Assembly: GCA_937968015.1 (NCBI GenBank)
Contig: CALBSO010000090.1
Location: 1 to 47,042, forward strand
DNA from: an uncultured Thermomicrobia bacterium
GTDB taxonomy: Bacteria; Chloroflexota; Chloroflexia; Thermomicrobiales; JALYUS01
Direction of reading: 5' to 3'
DNA length: 47,042 nt
Each line of letters begins with the position of its first letter. Within the stretch, counting starts at the first letter, position 1. Both the position numbers and the translations under genes were made by a program. The notes below the pieces were generated by a model, which searched no databases, was not told where the DNA came from, and worked only from the letters and a program-made list of their open reading frames with translations. Shown piece after piece: positions 1 to 8,873 of this stretch.

Positions 1-48
1 GGGCTCATAACCCAAAGGTCGTGGGTTCGAATCCCACCCCCGCTACCA
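1..48 (+). tRNA. Initiator tRNA-fMet (CAU), 3' part, truncated by the window edge
   Basis: The window opens inside the anticodon stem. Three consecutive G:C pairs (1-3 with 11-13) flank a loop carrying anticodon CAT at 6-8. Three G:C pairs are the hallmark of bacterial initiator tRNA and separate it from elongator Met and Ile2. The T arm is 21-37, the acceptor 3' strand 38-44, the discriminator A45, and CCA is encoded at 46-48. Confidence 0.93.
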
Positions 49-67
49 GCACTCTCGAAAGATCATG

Positions 68-95
68 AAAACGCTGCCAATCCAGCAGCGTTTTT
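68..95. terminator. Bidirectional intrinsic terminator between tRNA-fMet and polB
   Basis: A 10-bp stem (68-77 with 85-94) encloses a 7-nt loop. It is followed by T91-T95 on the plus strand and by a T run on the minus strand. It can therefore end both the rightward tRNA transcript and the leftward polymerase transcript. Confidence 0.85.
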
Positions 96-102
96 GTGTG
101 GG

Positions 103-2349
103 TCAAAAGAGCCCGAGTTGTTTGACGGGCCGCGCGTCGCGGGCGCTGGCGAGATCGCTCGTCGCACTTAACAACGGGAAGTGGTAATCGTGCGCGCGCG
201 CATCTTCGAAGAGATCGGAAAATCGGTCGGCCATATCGCGGAGACGGCGCAGCAGATAGTTCGCATCTTCGTCACCGGCGTAGTTTTCGAGACGGCCGAG
301 CGTTCCGTCAGTGCGCTGATACACTTCCAGCCGCTCCCCGACCGCGACACCGCGCGCCGCCTCGGCGAACCGCCGGTTGCTGTCGCTCGAAAAGGTCTTT
401 TCCGTCACTGTTTCCCACCGGCAGACCTCACGCGGCTCATACTCTTTGCGTTGGATGCGGCCCGCGAATCGGAAATACAATTCGCGAACGTCTTCTTTGG
501 AGCCCGCCACGAAGAGCGTGACCGCTTCCTGCAAGAATTCGCGCAGGAGTGGCTCCTCCCGGCGGCTGCGGAGACTGCTTCCCTTGAGAATTGTCCTGCC
601 GTCGCGCTCGACGAGCGCATAGTTCTTCATCTTCAGTGAGACCATGCCGGCGTATGAGCCATCGTAGGCGAGTTCGATGCCCGCTGGGAGGGCCCTGGCG
701 ATACGTTCCAAAAAGACTTCTTCGGCCGCTTCATCGGCAGGTACGGAGGGGGGAGGCACGAAATAGACGCCATCAGTATCTACTTCGATCGGCGTCGCGC
801 CATTCGCTTCGAGTTCCCGCACGACCGCCTTGATGATCTCCTGACCACGGAGCGTCACCTCCTCGGCGGCGCCGAAATCGTTGAAGAAGGCGCGCGAGTA
901 GCCGAGATTACCGTAAAACGAGTTGATGAGTACCTTGAAACTGCCCTGAATGCCCTGCCAGTAGCCGCGCTCGCGCCCCGTTGCGCGGCGGGCCTCGGCC
1001 TTCGCGTGCAGGCGTCGCTCCGTGAGCGTCCTTAGGAGCGGCAGGGTAACGCCGAGCGGGTCGCGCCGCGATCCAATCCGCCACGTCAGCATGATGCTTG
1101 GGTACATACTCGCCACATCACACTTCACGACCGGCTTGAAGACGCCGGCCCGCAGCACGTCCGCATAGCCCCCCGGATACTCGCGTGACCGCTCCGGCTT
1201 TGGGATGGACTGACGCTCGCCGAGGTAAATGCGGACCATCAAGTCGTTGATCTTCTCTCCCGGCCCGCCAGTCGCGATGTCTTGCAAAGCGTCCGGGACG
1301 ATCTGCGATTGATAGAACTCCGTCGGCACGCAGAGATCGCTGAGAATTGCCACATCGCGCACGTCATCGAGCGCGTACCGGACGACGCGCGTGCGGTCCT
1401 CCTCCCAGACGCGGGCGACCTCCGCACCGGGGATAAATTCGCGGTCATCGCGGGTGTAGCCGAGCGCTTCGACGACATTCTTAAGGCCGTAACTGGAAAA
1501 CATCCCCGCCACGTCGTACCGCTGAATCTGCTGGTACGTGTCAATGATATGGCGACCATAGACGAAATGCTGCTGATACGGGATCGAACGTGCGCCCACC
1601 TTAAACTGTGTCCGCGCATTGTTGCCGGGCCGGATCGGCGAACCGTCTCGCCCCCATGCGAGCGTCATTCCGCAGGCAGTCGCCCGCGCGAGGAAGTACG
1701 GCAAGTCGTAATTAAAGATATTATGACCCTCGATTACATCGGGGTCACTCTCACGAATGAAGGCGGTGACATCCTCGAAAATCGTTGCCTCATCCTCGCC
1801 TGCAGCGCCGAACAGCCTCTCCTCGCCCGCGCTCGTGCGGATGCTGACGAGAAAGATGCGGGCATGGGGTGCGAGCGGATCAAGCGACGTTGCCTCGATG
1901 TCCAGTTGCATGCGGAGCAGATCTTCGTAGACCATTCCCTTGAACAACGTTCGGCCCGAACTGATCAAATATTGCTGAATGGGCGAGTTGAAGAGGAGCG
2001 GATCATCGCCGGCATCCCGCAGGCGGCCGCGTACGTCTTGAAAAACGTTCCAGTTCCGGCATTCGACGAACCAGCAATACTCAGCATCGCCTGCCAACCG
2101 CGTGGCGCGGATACCGCTCGCGATGTCGGACCAGGCGGATTCATGTGTCATCAGGAGCCACGGCCGGAACGAGGCACGTTCCTCGACGACGCGGCCCTCA
2201 ACGCGTCGGTAAACGCGCACGCGATCGGGCCCGCTGCGCTCGACGGAGACGATGCGCTCGGTTGGGTCCGCGCCATAGAGAAAGCGATTCAAGTCGTCGT
2301 CTGTAACTGTGGGCGGCTGAGTTGTTGTCGGTGCGTGCATGTCCGTCAT
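103..2349 (-). CDS. polB: DNA polymerase II (B family)
   Basis: 748 aa. A 3'-5' exonuclease domain is followed by a B-family polymerase domain. Exo I is DIE at 150-152, Exo II EGHNIFNYD at 207-215, and Exo III YALDD at 325-329. Polymerase motif A is DVASMYPSIM at 411-420, motif B KVLINSFYG at 472-480, and motif C DTD at 524-526. Both activities therefore look intact. The protein ends in QLGLF, the beta-clamp-binding pentapeptide type known at the C terminus of E. coli Pol II (783 aa). The expected role is translesion synthesis and fork restart. The start at 2349 has AGGAG at 2354-2358; a longer frame to 2442 would run into the divergent racemase. Replicative PolC or DnaE function is not suggested. 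Confidence 0.93.
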   Translation of the reverse strand: MTDMHAPTTTQPPTVTDDDLNRFLYGADPTERIVSVERSGPDRVRVYRRVEGRVVEERASFRPWLLMTHESAWSDIASGIRATRLAGDAEYCWFVECRNWNVFQDVRGRLRDAGDDPLLFNSPIQQYLISSGRTLFKGMVYEDLLRMQLDIEATSLDPLAPHARIFLVSIRTSAGEERLFGAAGEDEATIFEDVTAFIRESDPDVIEGHNIFNYDLPYFLARATACGMTLAWGRDGSPIRPGNNARTQFKVGARSIPYQQHFVYGRHIIDTYQQIQRYDVAGMFSSYGLKNVVEALGYTRDDREFIPGAEVARVWEEDRTRVVRYALDDVRDVAILSDLCVPTEFYQSQIVPDALQDIATGGPGEKINDLMVRIYLGERQSIPKPERSREYPGGYADVLRAGVFKPVVKCDVASMYPSIMLTWRIGSRRDPLGVTLPLLRTLTERRLHAKAEARRATGRERGYWQGIQGSFKVLINSFYGNLGYSRAFFNDFGAAEEVTLRGQEIIKAVVRELEANGATPIEVDTDGVYFVPPPSVPADEAAEEVFLERIARALPAGIELAYDGSYAGMVSLKMKNYALVERDGRTILKGSSLRSRREEPLLREFLQEAVTLFVAGSKEDVRELYFRFAGRIQRKEYEPREVCRWETVTEKTFSSDSNRRFAEAARGVAVGERLEVYQRTDGTLGRLENYAGDEDANYLLRRLRDMADRFSDLFEDARAHDYHFPLLSATSDLASARDARPVKQLGLF

Positions 2350-2359
2350 CGTTCTCCTA

Positions 2360-2410
2360 TCATCGCGAGAAGGATACCACGGCACGGCCGCCGTATACTG
2401 ATCGCGATGA
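2360..2410. repeat. 9-bp inverted repeat across the polB/racemase divergent promoter region
   Basis: TCATCGCGA (2360-2368) is matched by its exact reverse complement TCGCGATGA (2402-2410), 42 bp apart start to start. The arms sit close to the two divergent start codons. They could be a pair of half-sites for one regulator. No matching core promoter was clear apart from a TATACT at 2394-2399. Confidence 0.4.
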
Positions 2411-2429
2411 ACGTGTGAAAGGAGCGGAC

Positions 2430-3140
2430 ATGCAACACCCAATTGTTGGCATCCTCGGTGGCATGGGCCCCGCCGCGACTGCCGACTTGTACACGAAGAT
2501 CATCGCGGCAACGCCCGCGACGCGCGATCAGGATCATCTTCATATCGTCATCTGGGCTGACCCGACGGTCCCCGATCGCTCGACCGCATTGCTGCACGGC
2601 GGCGAAGATCCGACCCCCTGGCTCCTACGCGGCGCCACGCAGTTAGTCACGATGGGCGCGTCATTGATCGCCGTGCCGTGCAACACCGCGCACGCATTCT
2701 TTCCGGCGATCGAAAGAGCAATCGCCGTCCCATTGGTGCATATGATGGACGAGACCGCCTCGGCGGTCGAACTGGCGCATCCGTCCGTGGTACGTGTCGG
2801 CCTGCTCGCGACAACCGGCACCATCGCGAGCGGCCTGTATCAGCAGTGGTTCGTCAAACACCACATCGAAGTCGTGGCGCCGAGTGACGATCTTCAAGAG
2901 CGGATCGTGATGACCGCGATCCATCGAGTGAAGGCAGGGCAGACGGGGCGGGAGATAACCGAACTGCTCGCGGAAGCCGCTTCATACTTGATCGAACAGG
3001 GCGCCGAAGCGCTGATCGCTGGCTGTACGGAACTGCCGCTCGTCTTCCGGGACGGTGATGCATCCGTTCCGGTGATTGACCCGACACGCGTACTCGCTGA
3101 AGCGGTTGTCCGTCGCGCCTTCGTCATATCCCAGTCGTAG
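2430..3140 (+). CDS. Aspartate/glutamate/hydantoin racemase family protein
   Basis: 236 aa, PLP-independent racemase fold. The N-terminal GGMGP (10-14) and the two catalytic cysteines are visible: C84 in VPCNTAHAF and C199 in AGCTELPL. The GGMGP form is typical of aspartate racemase/YgeA-RacX members, which interconvert L- and D-amino acids without a cofactor. The ATG at 2430 is preceded by AAAGGAG at 2418-2424. The 3' end overlaps the convergent D-aminoacylase gene by 17 bp, so no room is left for a terminator between them. Next to a deacylase of N-acyl-D-amino acids and a cyclic amidohydrolase, a role in recycling D-amino acids is plausible. Exact substrate unknown. Confidence 0.85.
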   Translation: MQHPIVGILGGMGPAATADLYTKIIAATPATRDQDHLHIVIWADPTVPDRSTALLHGGEDPTPWLLRGATQLVTMGASLIAVPCNTAHAFFPAIERAIAVPLVHMMDETASAVELAHPSVVRVGLLATTGTIASGLYQQWFVKHHIEVVAPSDDLQERIVMTAIHRVKAGQTGREITELLAEAASYLIEQGAEALIAGCTELPLVFRDGDASVPVIDPTRVLAEAVVRRAFVISQS

Positions 3141-4761
3141 CACGGATCGGTGGTGAAACGGGGGAAGCGATTTCGCGCCGTAGGATGCGTCCGGCTCGCA
3201 CATCCGTCTGTTGATCCTGCCAGACGGCGGGTTGCCCATTGACGAAGACGTAGGGGATGCCAAGCGGAAACTGGCGCGGGTCGTCATATGTCGCCGTTTC
3301 GGCAATCCGATCCGGCTCGAACAGTACGAGGTCCGCGTACGCACCGGGACGGATCACGCCGCGATCTTTGAGGCCGACGATCCCGGCGGGGAGCGAGGTG
3401 CTCTTGCGGATCGCCTCCTCCAGCGGCATCAAGCCGAGGTCACGGACATAATGACCGAGAATGCGCGGATACGTGCCGTACGTGCGTGGATGCGGCTTGC
3501 CGCCCATCAGCCCATCCGTGCCGGGTGCAAGCCATGGTGCAGTCATCAGGGTCTTGACGTCTTCTTCGTCCATCAGATGATGCACCATGCCGACCGCATA
3601 TTCGTTCTCGATGAGCAGTTTGACGACGACATCGTATGGTTCCATCTCCCAAAGCCGGGCGATCTGCGCCAGCGTCTTCCCAACGATCGGTTCGTGCGCC
3701 GGATTCTTGACACTGGCGATGAAGATGACGTCGTAACTCCCCGCGACGACAGTACTCTCCCAATCATCACGACCCTGTTCAATTTGCGCCTTGATTTCTA
3801 CCCGGCGTGATGCGGTGCGGAGCAATTCGGTCATGCCATCTATGCCGAGCGCGTGTATCCACGGCGGGAGGAGCGCGCCGAGCATCGTGCTCCCCGCCGT
3901 GTAGGGGTACTGATCGGCCGTCACGGTCAAGCCGGAGGCACGGGCGTCGTCAACGAGTTCGCGGAGCCGTGCCGCCCTGCCCCAGACCCAGCGACCCCGC
4001 GCTTTGAAGTGAGAAATATGCATGTGTCCTCCGGAGCGCCGCCCGATCGCGAAGACTTCGCCCATCCCCGTTTCGATCGCTTTTCCTTCGTAGCGCATGT
4101 GGAAGACCATGAATGACGCATGCCGCGCGACGACCGCCGCGAGACTGATCAATTCTTCGGTCTCCGCGTACACGCACGGCGTATAGATCAGGCCGGTCGA
4201 GAGGCCGCACGCTCCAGCGCGGATACTGGCATCGAGAATGCCCCGCATCGCGCCGAGTTCGTCCGGTGTTGGCGGGCGATTTTCCATACCCATCACGTAG
4301 TTGCGGATCGTGCCGTGCCCGACGAGCGCGGCGATATTCGTCGCCGCACCGGCACACTGTGGGAAGTAATCAGCGAAGGATTCCCACTGCCAATCGGGTG
4401 AGGGATCGCCATTGAGGCCGGAGAGATGCGTGCGCCAGTGTGCGATGCCAGTCGGCCGTATCGGCGCTTCGCCGAGACCATCCTGACCGATCAACTCCGT
4501 CGTGATGCCCTGGCGGATTTTCGGGCTGACGGCGGGCGCGAAGAGTGCCATCAGATCGCAGTGTGAGTGCATGTCAATGAAACCCGGCGCGATCACGAGA
4601 CCGTCCGCATCAACGATGGCGCCTTGCGAGGGAAGCGTTGGCTCGATGGCGCTGACCCGATCTCCTTCGATGCGCAGGTCGGCGCGGAATCCCGGCGCGC
4701 CGGTTCCATCCATGATCGTTCCACCGCGCAGTGTGAAGACTGACGGTGCCGGTTGGTTCAT
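3124..4761 (-). CDS. N-acyl-D-amino-acid deacylase (D-aminoacylase) family amidohydrolase
   Basis: 545 aa, amidohydrolase superfamily. Metal-binding HSH is at 65-67 (GFIDMHSHCD). Further candidate ligands lie in FHMRYEG and HISHFKARG, and the C-terminal composite-sheet strand includes YADLVLFEPDRI. Family members remove the acyl group from N-acyl-D-amino acids. At the position where classical D-aminoacylases carry a metal-bridging cysteine (G-N-C-G), this protein reads GQDG (D94), so its metal site or substrate may differ. The start codon overlaps the upstream gene's stop as ATGA (4758-4761), indicating translational coupling. It is the last gene of the upp-S9-cyclic amidohydrolase operon. 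Confidence 0.82.
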   Translation of the reverse strand: MNQPAPSVFTLRGGTIMDGTGAPGFRADLRIEGDRVSAIEPTLPSQGAIVDADGLVIAPGFIDMHSHCDLMALFAPAVSPKIRQGITTELIGQDGLGEAPIRPTGIAHWRTHLSGLNGDPSPDWQWESFADYFPQCAGAATNIAALVGHGTIRNYVMGMENRPPTPDELGAMRGILDASIRAGACGLSTGLIYTPCVYAETEELISLAAVVARHASFMVFHMRYEGKAIETGMGEVFAIGRRSGGHMHISHFKARGRWVWGRAARLRELVDDARASGLTVTADQYPYTAGSTMLGALLPPWIHALGIDGMTELLRTASRRVEIKAQIEQGRDDWESTVVAGSYDVIFIASVKNPAHEPIVGKTLAQIARLWEMEPYDVVVKLLIENEYAVGMVHHLMDEEDVKTLMTAPWLAPGTDGLMGGKPHPRTYGTYPRILGHYVRDLGLMPLEEAIRKSTSLPAGIVGLKDRGVIRPGAYADLVLFEPDRIAETATYDDPRQFPLGIPYVFVNGQPAVWQDQQTDVRAGRILRREIASPVSPPIRATTGI

Positions 4762-6158
4762 ACGAGAACGTTCGCATCGCGCGCATATGCGGGGGTGAGG
4801 AAGCGTCCGTCGCCCGCGTCCGCGACGATCTCACCGTCCACGTACACATCCCGGCCACGGACGATCGTGCGGACGACGCGCCCGCGATACGACCGTCCCT
4901 CAAACGCGGACCACTTCTGGCGCGTCAGCAGGCCGTCCCGCGTCACCGTCCCTTCCGCATTTGGGTCGTAGAGCACGATGTCCGCGTCCGCGCCGAGGAC
5001 GAGCGAGCCTTTGCGGGGGGCAAGGCCGAATAATTGGGCCGGCGCCGTTGCCGTCCGCTGGACGATGTCGGGCCACGACCAGCCGCGCACATTGATCGCC
5101 GCATCGTAGACAATGGGGAACATATGCTGGATGACGGAGAGGCCCTGCGGCGCGTCGAAGATATTCACCCAACCGGCCTCTTTCGACGCGATGGTGTAGC
5201 CGCAGTGATCCGAGCAGACGAAGTCGAGCGAATGATCCGCAAGGCCCCGCCACATCGCCTCCACGTCGCCGCGCGTCCGCAGGGGTGGGGCGCATCGGGC
5301 GAAGCCGCCCTTGCGCGCGAGATCCGAGACATCCATGACGAGATACTGTGGGCATGTTTCGGCGGTGAGATGCACGCCGCGCGCCTTCGCGGCCTGGATG
5401 AATTCGAGTGCCAGTTGGCAAGAGACGTGCGCGATGTGTAAACGACCGCCCGCCACCTCCGCAAGGAAGATGGCGCGCTGCACCGCCTCGGCCTCGTAGG
5501 GCGCCGGGCGTGACCGCGCATGCGCGAGGGGATCACCGTGTCCTGCCGCCCGCATGCGCCGGATACCATCGGCGACGAGATCGGCGTTCTCCGCGTGGAC
5601 CGTGAAGATCATGCCGGTATCGCGGAGCGCTTCGAGCGTGTGCAGGATGTCGGCATCGCTGACTGGCACCATCCCTGCCGATCCACCGACCATGAATGCC
5701 TTGAACGCGATCGCACCCGCCTCGCGCATCGCGATAAGATCGTCCGGTGTCGTCTTGCCACCGACGACCGCGCCGTACATCGCGACATCAATCACCGCGT
5801 TCCGTTCGGCGGCGGATCGGCGCACGAGGAAGGAATCGCCGTCCGCCGCGAGTGGCGCGGCCTGTGGCATTTCGATGATCGTTGTGATCCCTCCGGCGGC
5901 GGCAGCCATCGTCGCTGTATGAAACCCCTCGATAAGCGGTTCATCCGGGTCACGCGCGTGGACATGGGCGTCCACGCCGCCAGGGAGGACAAGCAGCCCG
6001 GTGGCGTCAATCGTGCGATCCGCCGCGCGAGCGACAGCGCTCTGTGCGATGCCGACGATCTGCTCGCCCTGTATGAGCAGATCGGCCCGAACGAGCGCCG
6101 TTTCGGTGACGAGCGTGCCACCCCGGATATGCAATGTGCCGCCATGAATTTCGTTCAA
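4758..6158 (-). CDS. Cyclic amidohydrolase (allantoinase / dihydropyrimidinase / dihydroorotase family)
   Basis: 466 aa, complete binuclear amidohydrolase. Visible are HVH at 65-67, the carboxylated-lysine candidate K153 in AFKAFM, H188 in TVHAE, H244 in HIAHVSC, and D317 in CSDH. Length and the AETCPQYL stretch fit allantoinase/hydantoinase types better than short dihydroorotases. It should open a cyclic amide such as allantoin, a hydantoin or dihydropyrimidine. The start is TTG at 6158, with an AAAGGGGG-like ribosome site overlapping the end of the S9 gene 15 nt upstream. No pyrimidine biosynthesis genes (pyrB, pyrD) are adjacent, which argues against de novo PyrC. Specificity cannot be decided from sequence alone. 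Confidence 0.85.
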   Translation of the reverse strand: MNEIHGGTLHIRGGTLVTETALVRADLLIQGEQIVGIAQSAVARAADRTIDATGLLVLPGGVDAHVHARDPDEPLIEGFHTATMAAAAGGITTIIEMPQAAPLAADGDSFLVRRSAAERNAVIDVAMYGAVVGGKTTPDDLIAMREAGAIAFKAFMVGGSAGMVPVSDADILHTLEALRDTGMIFTVHAENADLVADGIRRMRAAGHGDPLAHARSRPAPYEAEAVQRAIFLAEVAGGRLHIAHVSCQLALEFIQAAKARGVHLTAETCPQYLVMDVSDLARKGGFARCAPPLRTRGDVEAMWRGLADHSLDFVCSDHCGYTIASKEAGWVNIFDAPQGLSVIQHMFPIVYDAAINVRGWSWPDIVQRTATAPAQLFGLAPRKGSLVLGADADIVLYDPNAEGTVTRDGLLTRQKWSAFEGRSYRGRVVRTIVRGRDVYVDGEIVADAGDGRFLTPAYARDANVLV

Positions 6159-6173
6159 TTCGTCTCGCCCCCT

Positions 6174-8042
6174 TTACCGGTCGAGAACGTATCGCGTGAG
6201 GAATGCCTCCATGCGCGTGATGTAGTCGCGGATTGTCGCGGTCTGCCGCCAGCCGTGCCCTTCGCCCGAATAGACGTGGTACTCGACCGTCTTTCCCGCC
6301 TTTTTGAGCGCTTCGACCATCGCTTCGGACTGCGCAGGCGGGACACGCCGGTCCGCGTCGCCCTGAAGGACGAGGAGCGGCCCTTCGGTATGGGCGGCGT
6401 GCGTGACGGGCGAGCGTTCCACCCAGAGATCGTAGTGTTCCTCGATTGGGCCGAGTTCGGCATCGAAGAGATAGCGCGCAAGGCGGTCGGTCTGATGGCG
6501 GAAATTGACGTAATCACTGACACCGAACAACGCTACGCCGGCCGCAAACGCGCCCGGCGCCATCGCCATGCAGGCGAACGTGGCGAGGCCACCGCCACTG
6601 CCGCCCCATGCGACGACGCGTCGCTCATCCACCAGATGCCGCGTGCGGAGGACGTTGACGCTCGTCACGTTGTCTTGCAGGTCGAGATCCGTCCATGTCC
6701 CGTGCAACATGTCCGTGTACTTCCGGCCATAGCCGGTGCTACCGCGAAAATTGGGCTTCAGAACCGCCCAACCGCGCGACACCCAGTACTGCGAGATCGG
6801 GTCCCATTGCATCATCGTCTGGGCCGTTGGGCCACCGTGGATGTGGATCAGCGCGGGATGCGAATTTGGTACGATGCGCTTCGGTTCAAGCAGCAGGCCA
6901 TAGATTTCCGTGCCGTCGCTCGACTGCCATGCAACGTGCTCCGGATAGACGAACTCCTCCGGGTCCGCGAGGCCACCCGGTGCGCCTTCAGTGAGCGAGA
7001 TCGTCTCACGAATGCCACCGCCATACACGACGACATTCGGCGCGCGCGCCGGGCTTTGGTGCAGGGCATAGATCCGCTCGCCATCTGCCGACCACGAGAG
7101 GCCACCATTGACGCCGCGCCGTGTCGAGATTTGCTCGATAGCCTTGCCTTCGACCGTCGTGACCATGATCTGCACGTCCGCGTGCTCATTGCGGGTATAC
7201 GCGATGCGGCGTCCATCGGGCGACCAGCGCGGTTCGGCCTGCTCGAACGACTCGGCAGCGAGCGGTCGCGGTTCGCCGCCGTCCGCCGGGATTGTCCAGA
7301 CATTCGCGTAGCCGGAACGATCAGAAATGAACGCGATCGTCGCACCATCCGGCGACCAGTACGGCGCGGTATTGACGACATCATCGGTCGGCGTGAGGAC
7401 AGTCATCCGCCCCGTCGCGATCTCGATCACCGCGATTTGCGAGTCATGGCTCCAGCGGCCGAAGGTATCCACGATGACACAGGCAACACGCGTGCCGTCC
7501 GGTGAAACCTGTGGGCTGGCCGCGAAGATACCCTCCGGTGTGATCCGTCGCGTCGTCGGTGTCTTGGCATCGAGATCGCGGACCGCAATGAACATTTGCT
7601 CGTCCACGTCGCCCCGATCCACGAGGTAGGCGACGAACGATCCGTCTGGCGCGATGCACGGCGACGCATTGCCACCTTCGCCGTCGGTGATCTTCGCCGC
7701 GCGGCCGCCACTGCGTGACACGCGGCGGAGTTTCCCATCCTCCGGTGCGGTATAGACGAGTGCCGTGCTGTCAGGAGTCCACACGTACCCCGCGCCGACG
7801 CCGCCGGTAAAGGCCGGGGTGCAGGGCGCATCAGCGGTGACGAGCACGGGAATACCGCCGCTGCTTGGCACGACCAAGAGGTCCGCACGCTGGTTGTAAT
7901 CCTGGATGTACGCGACGAACTGCCCGTCCGGTGAGGCGAGCGGTGAGCCGATGATGCGGGTCTCTGCGATCATGTTCGCGCTAAAGGGCGCATCCCAGGT
8001 GCCGGGTCGTCGAGCGAGAGGGCGTTCGAGCAAACTAGTCAT
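6174..8042 (-). CDS. S9 family prolyl-oligopeptidase-like serine peptidase
   Basis: 622 aa. The N-terminal part is a TolB-like beta-propeller with repeated SPDG.. blades (SPDGQFVAYI, SPDGTRVACV, SPDGATIAFI, SPDGRRIAYT). The C-terminal alpha/beta hydrolase has nucleophile S482 in WGGSGGG, D564 in QGDADRRVP, and H596 in GEGHGW. Family members cleave or trim oligopeptides, and some release acyl-amino acids (acylaminoacyl-peptidases). No signal peptide is seen, so it is probably cytoplasmic. The ATG at 8042 is preceded by AAAGGA. It lies 38 nt after upp and 15 nt before the cyclic amidohydrolase. Together with the D-aminoacylase it would release free amino acids from blocked peptides. Confidence 0.88.
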   Translation of the reverse strand: MTSLLERPLARRPGTWDAPFSANMIAETRIIGSPLASPDGQFVAYIQDYNQRADLLVVPSSGGIPVLVTADAPCTPAFTGGVGAGYVWTPDSTALVYTAPEDGKLRRVSRSGGRAAKITDGEGGNASPCIAPDGSFVAYLVDRGDVDEQMFIAVRDLDAKTPTTRRITPEGIFAASPQVSPDGTRVACVIVDTFGRWSHDSQIAVIEIATGRMTVLTPTDDVVNTAPYWSPDGATIAFISDRSGYANVWTIPADGGEPRPLAAESFEQAEPRWSPDGRRIAYTRNEHADVQIMVTTVEGKAIEQISTRRGVNGGLSWSADGERIYALHQSPARAPNVVVYGGGIRETISLTEGAPGGLADPEEFVYPEHVAWQSSDGTEIYGLLLEPKRIVPNSHPALIHIHGGPTAQTMMQWDPISQYWVSRGWAVLKPNFRGSTGYGRKYTDMLHGTWTDLDLQDNVTSVNVLRTRHLVDERRVVAWGGSGGGLATFACMAMAPGAFAAGVALFGVSDYVNFRHQTDRLARYLFDAELGPIEEHYDLWVERSPVTHAAHTEGPLLVLQGDADRRVPPAQSEAMVEALKKAGKTVEYHVYSGEGHGWRQTATIRDYITRMEAFLTRYVLDR

Positions 8043-8080
8043 CGCTGTTCCTTTCTTCGGAGCGTATGCGCCGCCGCATA

Positions 8081-8806
8081 TCACATGGCCTGGTCGGTTG
8101 ATGGCGGCGACTCGCCGCCTGTCCTGTAGAGCCGGTCGCCGGCGTCGCCGAGGCCGGGCACGATGTACCCATCCTCATTGAGCGCGCGGTCGAGCGCGGC
8201 GACATGGATGGAGACGTCCGGATGCACATCTACGAGCCGCTGGACGCCATACGGCGCGGCGATGATGCCGACGTACGAGATATTGCGCGCGCCCCACTCC
8301 TTGAGAATTGCGATGGTCTTCACCGCGCTGCCGCCCGTCGCCAGCATCGGATCGAGAACGAAGCAGGTATCCACCGTCGCGAGGCCCGGCAGCCGGTTGT
8401 AATAGGTGACGGGCTGGAGAGATGCCTCGTCGCGGTACAGGCCGATGTGCCAGACCTGAAGCGATGGAAAGAGCGCCAGGAACCCATCTACCATCCCGAG
8501 GCCGGCACGCAAGACCGGCACGATCGCGAACCGCTCGCTGAGTGTCGTGCCGTCGGTCTCCTCCAATGGCGTTTGGACGCGCGTGGGTGTGGGGCGCATC
8601 TCCGCCAGCGCTTCGTAGGTGAGGCAGACGGTCAGATCGGTCATCGCGTGCCGGAAGGTAGCGCTGTCTGTCGTCATATCCCGCAGGATCGTCAGTTTGT
8701 GTGCGACAACAGGATGGCGGGAGACCCGCAATTGCGATAGCCCCGCGACGGCGTCACGTGCGGGCTGTGACAGGCCGCGCATCGGCTTTCCCGCGTGCAT
8801 GAACAT
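8081..8806 (-). CDS. upp: Uracil phosphoribosyltransferase
   Basis: About 241 aa. Upp converts uracil and PRPP to UMP (pyrimidine salvage). The PRPP-binding motif FVLDPMLATGGSA and the C-terminal uracil-binding GYIVPGLGDAGDRLY are both present. Typical Upp begins near SRHPVVAHKL. With the ATG at 8806 (GGGGAGGG upstream) there is an N-terminal extension of about 26 residues; an internal TTG nearer the core is an alternative start. It is the first gene of a minus-strand operon with an S9 peptidase, cyclic amidohydrolase and D-aminoacylase, which suggests salvage of nitrogen-containing bases and amino-acid derivatives. It is divergent from tRNA-Pro. Confidence 0.92.
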   Translation of the reverse strand: MFMHAGKPMRGLSQPARDAVAGLSQLRVSRHPVVAHKLTILRDMTTDSATFRHAMTDLTVCLTYEALAEMRPTPTRVQTPLEETDGTTLSERFAIVPVLRAGLGMVDGFLALFPSLQVWHIGLYRDEASLQPVTYYNRLPGLATVDTCFVLDPMLATGGSAVKTIAILKEWGARNISYVGIIAAPYGVQRLVDVHPDVSIHVAALDRALNEDGYIVPGLGDAGDRLYRTGGESPPSTDQAM

Positions 8807-8873
8807 TCCCCAAATCCCTCCCCGCTGGCATGCGGCAGTACAGGGCGTTAGCGTATCACAGAACGCGCGATTG

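Noticed and set aside
1282..2418. 378-codon plus-strand open frame
   Set aside because: Antisense of polB exonuclease and N-terminal domains.
2350..2442. Longer polB start at 2442
   Set aside because: It would overlap the racemase start and its ribosome site. ATG 2349 has its own AGGAG, and the extra residues show no conserved feature.
5520..7505. 661-codon plus-strand open frame
   Set aside because: Complement of the S9 peptidase and cyclic amidohydrolase genes, both with full catalytic motifs. The predicted protein is Arg/Asp/His-rich with no domain pattern, as expected for antisense frames in GC-rich DNA.
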